Shown here: piece after piece, positions 3,432 through 5,146 of the stretch
How positions within the stretch are numbered: position 1 is the stretch's first letter
Layout: each line of letters opens with the position of its first letter
Source: Phycisphaerae bacterium
GTDB lineage: Bacteria; Planctomycetota; Phycisphaerae; Phycisphaerales; SM1A02
Length of the DNA: 5,146 nucleotides
Assembly (NCBI GenBank): GCA_016873375.1
Contig: VGXJ01000149.1
Coordinates: forward strand, 1-5,146
Direction of reading: 5' to 3'
The notes under the pieces: model-generated
Told to the model about the DNA's origin: nothing
The model's database searches: none
What the model saw: the letters and a program-made list of their open reading frames with translations, nothing else
Program-made: the position numbers and the translations under genes

Positions 3432-4934
3432 TCACGCCTTGGGCTTACGAACGCCACCGCCAGGCTTCTGGTCCGGCGTCAGGGGCTGCTTGCGCATCAG
3501 GCCACGCAGTTTCTTGCTGCTGGCCAATCGAGAGAGCCTGTCGGCCTTGCCGGCACGGCGTGGCTGCTGTGGGCCACGGGGCCCCTTGTTGTTCCAGAAG
3601 GGTCGGTCCGCACGATCCACGCTTGCACTCGATTCCGCCATCGATCCTTCAGGTGCGTCCTTCTGGCGCCGCGTGGAATCGGATCGACGCATCTCACGCG
3701 TCGGCTTGGATGGCCGGGCTCCCCGCGTGACTGCAGCCGATGCCGGTGCAGCTCGACGATTCTTGTTCGCCACGCCGAACTCAGAGAGATCAGGGGCTGG
3801 ACGCGCCGGGATCTCCACGCCGGCGAAGTCGCCAATGCGCTTCCAGCGATCAGCATCGAGCCCCGCGACGAAGGTCACGCTCTGGGCCTTGCCGCCACCA
3901 TGGCCAGCGCGACCCACACGATGCACGAAGTCCTCGAGCATGATCGGCACGTCGTAGTTGATGACCGCCTTGATGGCCGGCACATGCAGCCCGCGCGCGG
4001 CGACATCGGTCGCCACGAGCACCTTGGCCGACCCTGAGGCGAAGGCCTCAAGTGCTTGGTTGCGACGGGTCTGCGACAGGTCGCCATGCAGCATCGCCAC
4101 CGCGACGCCATGACGGCGCAGCGCACCCTCGACCCAACCGACGCGGCGACGCGTGCGGCAGAAGACTGCGACACCGTTGCGACGCTCGTGCTTGAGCCAC
4201 CAGAGCAGCATGGCGACCTTGTGCTCATCCTGGACGAGGTAGGCGTCGTGGCCAGCCTCTGTGGCAGGAGCGTTCTGGCGACCGACACCAACCTCGACGG
4301 GGTCGGTGCCAAGCAGGCCAAGCACGGTATCACGCAGTGTTCGCGGCATCGTGGCGCTGAACGCCATGGTGATGCGGTCGCCGGGCGCACGCTCGAGGAT
4401 CTGCGTGACCTGCGGCAAAAACCCCATGTCACTCATGCGATCGCCTTCATCGATGATCGCATGCGTGAGGTATGCCAGCGTCACAGCGTCGTCGTCAAGC
4501 AATTCACGCACACGACCGGGTGTCCCAATAAGGACATCGATGCCCTGCGAGACGGCTTCCTTCTGTGGAGCGATGGCGCTCTTGCCATAGACGCACGCCA
4601 CGCGAAGCACTGTGCCGCGTACGAGGAGTTGCAGGTCCTTGGCGACCTGCTGGGCGAGTTCACGCGTGGGCACGAGCACGAGCGCACGCAGGCGCTCGCG
4701 GGGATCGATGCCTTGGCCGCGGCGGCGGCGCGGTGGCGTGGTGATGAGGGCGTCGAGCACCGGGAGCGCGTACGCATAGGTCTTGCCGCTGCCGGTGGGC
4801 GCCAGCGCGAGCACCCCCTTCCGGGCTGCGGCAGCCTCGATCGACTGCGCCTGGACGGGCGTGGCTTCATGGAAGCCCTGAGCATGGAGGGCACGGATCA
4901 GGATCGGCGACAGGGTGGTTTCGTCAAAGCGCAC
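3432..4934 (-). CDS. DEAD-box family ATP-dependent RNA helicase (RhlE-like)
   Basis: This is an ATP-driven RNA-unwinding enzyme, as used in ribosome assembly or RNA decay. Seen in the 500-residue product: RFDETTLSPILIRAL with Q-motif Q28, motif I APTGSGKT (45-52), Ia PTRELAQQ (89-96), TPGR (138-141), motif II DEGD (162-165), SAT (193-195), HGDLSQ (283-288), motif V ATDVAARGLHVP (308-319), and motif VI HRVGRAGH (338-345). From about 390 the protein becomes a basic Arg/Lys/Pro-rich tail, presumably disordered and RNA-binding. Two motifs depart from the family norm: DEGD for DEAD, and a final His where motif VI usually has Arg. GTG 4934 is chosen because homologues begin MRFDEL at this point and because the longer frame (to 5057) would run through the divergent lemA-family gene. 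No Shine-Dalgarno site is seen. It leads a two-gene operon with the envelope protein gene. Confidence 0.93.
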   Translation of the reverse strand: MRFDETTLSPILIRALHAQGFHEATPVQAQSIEAAAARKGVLALAPTGSGKTYAYALPVLDALITTPPRRRRGQGIDPRERLRALVLVPTRELAQQVAKDLQLLVRGTVLRVACVYGKSAIAPQKEAVSQGIDVLIGTPGRVRELLDDDAVTLAYLTHAIIDEGDRMSDMGFLPQVTQILERAPGDRITMAFSATMPRTLRDTVLGLLGTDPVEVGVGRQNAPATEAGHDAYLVQDEHKVAMLLWWLKHERRNGVAVFCRTRRRVGWVEGALRRHGVAVAMLHGDLSQTRRNQALEAFASGSAKVLVATDVAARGLHVPAIKAVINYDVPIMLEDFVHRVGRAGHGGGKAQSVTFVAGLDADRWKRIGDFAGVEIPARPAPDLSEFGVANKNRRAAPASAAVTRGARPSKPTREMRRSDSTRRQKDAPEGSMAESSASVDRADRPFWNNKGPRGPQQPRRAGKADRLSRLASSKKLRGLMRKQPLTPDQKPGGGVRKPKA

Positions 4935-4974
4935 GGCGTGAGCGTAGCCGGGCGCAGTACAGTGCCGCGGCACG
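4935..4974. promoter_or_regulatory. Short divergent control region with a 12-bp perfect palindrome
   Basis: Only 40 bp separate the helicase GTG from the lemA-family ATG. It contains GTGCCGCGGCAC (4962-4973), a perfect palindrome ending one base before ATG 4975, and a -10-like TACAGT (4958-4963) directed to the right. On the minus strand TACGCT lies close to the GTG. Palindromes of this size are expected by chance about once in several kilobases of GC-rich DNA, so an operator role is only a possibility. Confidence 0.4.
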
Positions 4975-5146
4975 ATGACTTCGGTCGCTCTCTTCTCTGT
5001 CATGCCGGGGTTCCTGGCCGTCTCCACGATGCTTGTGGTCGTGCTGGCGGTGCTCATCCTGCTGGCCGCTCCGTTGATCTGGTTGGTCGTGGCCTACAAC
5101 CGGCTCGCACGGCTACGGGTGCGCTGCGAGAACGCCTACAGCCAGA
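4975..5146 (+). CDS. LemA family protein, N-terminal part, truncated by the window edge
   Basis: The frame starts at ATG 4975 and stays open to the end, giving 57 residues. An N-terminal membrane anchor (about 13-40, ending PLIWLVV) is followed by AYNRLARLRVRCENAYSQ, which matches the LemA family's 'YN.Lv.LR..v.nAwsQIdVqLkRR' just after the anchor. LemA proteins are bacterial membrane-anchored helical proteins of about 190 residues, and their precise role is not well defined. In-frame alternatives are ATG 5002 and ATG 5029. A TAG at 4945 excludes any longer start. No Shine-Dalgarno site is visible, and a -10-like TACAGT lies so close that the transcript may be nearly leaderless. Partners that often follow lemA lie beyond the window. 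Confidence 0.82.
   Translation, partial: MTSVALFSVMPGFLAVSTMLVVVLAVLILLAAPLIWLVVAYNRLARLRVRCENAYSQ

Noticed and set aside
3065..3730. 221-codon open frame on the plus strand
   Set aside because: It lies antisense across the envelope protein gene and the helicase 3' end, without domain character or a ribosome-binding site.
3237..4037. 266-codon open frame on the plus strand
   Set aside because: It is antisense to the helicase C-terminal half and the envelope protein gene. The helicase motifs prove the minus frame.
1..5146. Defence system, mobile element, tRNA or rRNA
   Set aside because: No transposase, integrase, terminal repeat, CRISPR repeat, clover-leaf or rRNA-like segment was seen. 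Gene content is housekeeping and small conserved proteins.

Overview
This is a compact, GC-rich bacterial window with eight protein genes whose products I can name or describe, two more that run off its edges, and short intergenic gaps. The organism is most likely a member of the Planctomycetota, perhaps Phycisphaerae. That is inferred from the gene types: a TM2-like membrane protein with a conserved C-terminal helix, a metal-site-degenerate M16 protein, a free-standing Lys/Ala-rich micro-protein, and a small protein with RRxGxxRR repeats. Few genes have Shine-Dalgarno sites. No 16S rRNA or other marker is present, so the assignment is tentative.

Left part (1-1020, minus strand): dapB, the dihydrodipicolinate reductase of lysine/diaminopimelate synthesis, overlaps by 4 bp (ATGA) a downstream gene for an M16 insulinase-like protein that is cut by the left edge. 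The M16 gene is easily missed because it is truncated. Its HxxEH zinc motif appears to be degenerate. A divergent region with an AT-rich inverted repeat follows. After it comes a 20-residue Lys/Ala peptide gene on the plus strand, with its own Shine-Dalgarno site and a strong intrinsic terminator.

Middle (1284-2888): a seven-iron type ferredoxin gene (plus) converges on a conserved small gene of unknown function (minus). Three stem-loops lie between them. The small gene is divergent from a plus-strand pair of membrane-protein genes, a TM2/DUF6677-like protein and an 81-residue two-helix protein. That pair is translationally coupled (ATGA overlap with a good Shine-Dalgarno site).

Right part (2855-5146): on the minus strand, a DEAD-box RNA helicase gene (GTG start at 4934) is followed 7 nt later by a gene for a bitopic, cysteine-containing envelope protein. 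The 3' end of that gene overlaps the convergent 81-residue gene by 34 bp. Divergent from the helicase, a LemA-family membrane protein gene starts at 4975 and leaves the window on the right.

No mobile element, CRISPR array, tRNA, rRNA or defence system was seen. This looks like a housekeeping segment. The points that most deserve a second look are the unusual helicase motifs (DEGD, and HRVGRAGH with a finger arginine lost), the apparently inactive M16 protein coupled to dapB, the basic micro-protein, and a shared TACAGTG/CGGCAC element abutting two start codons.
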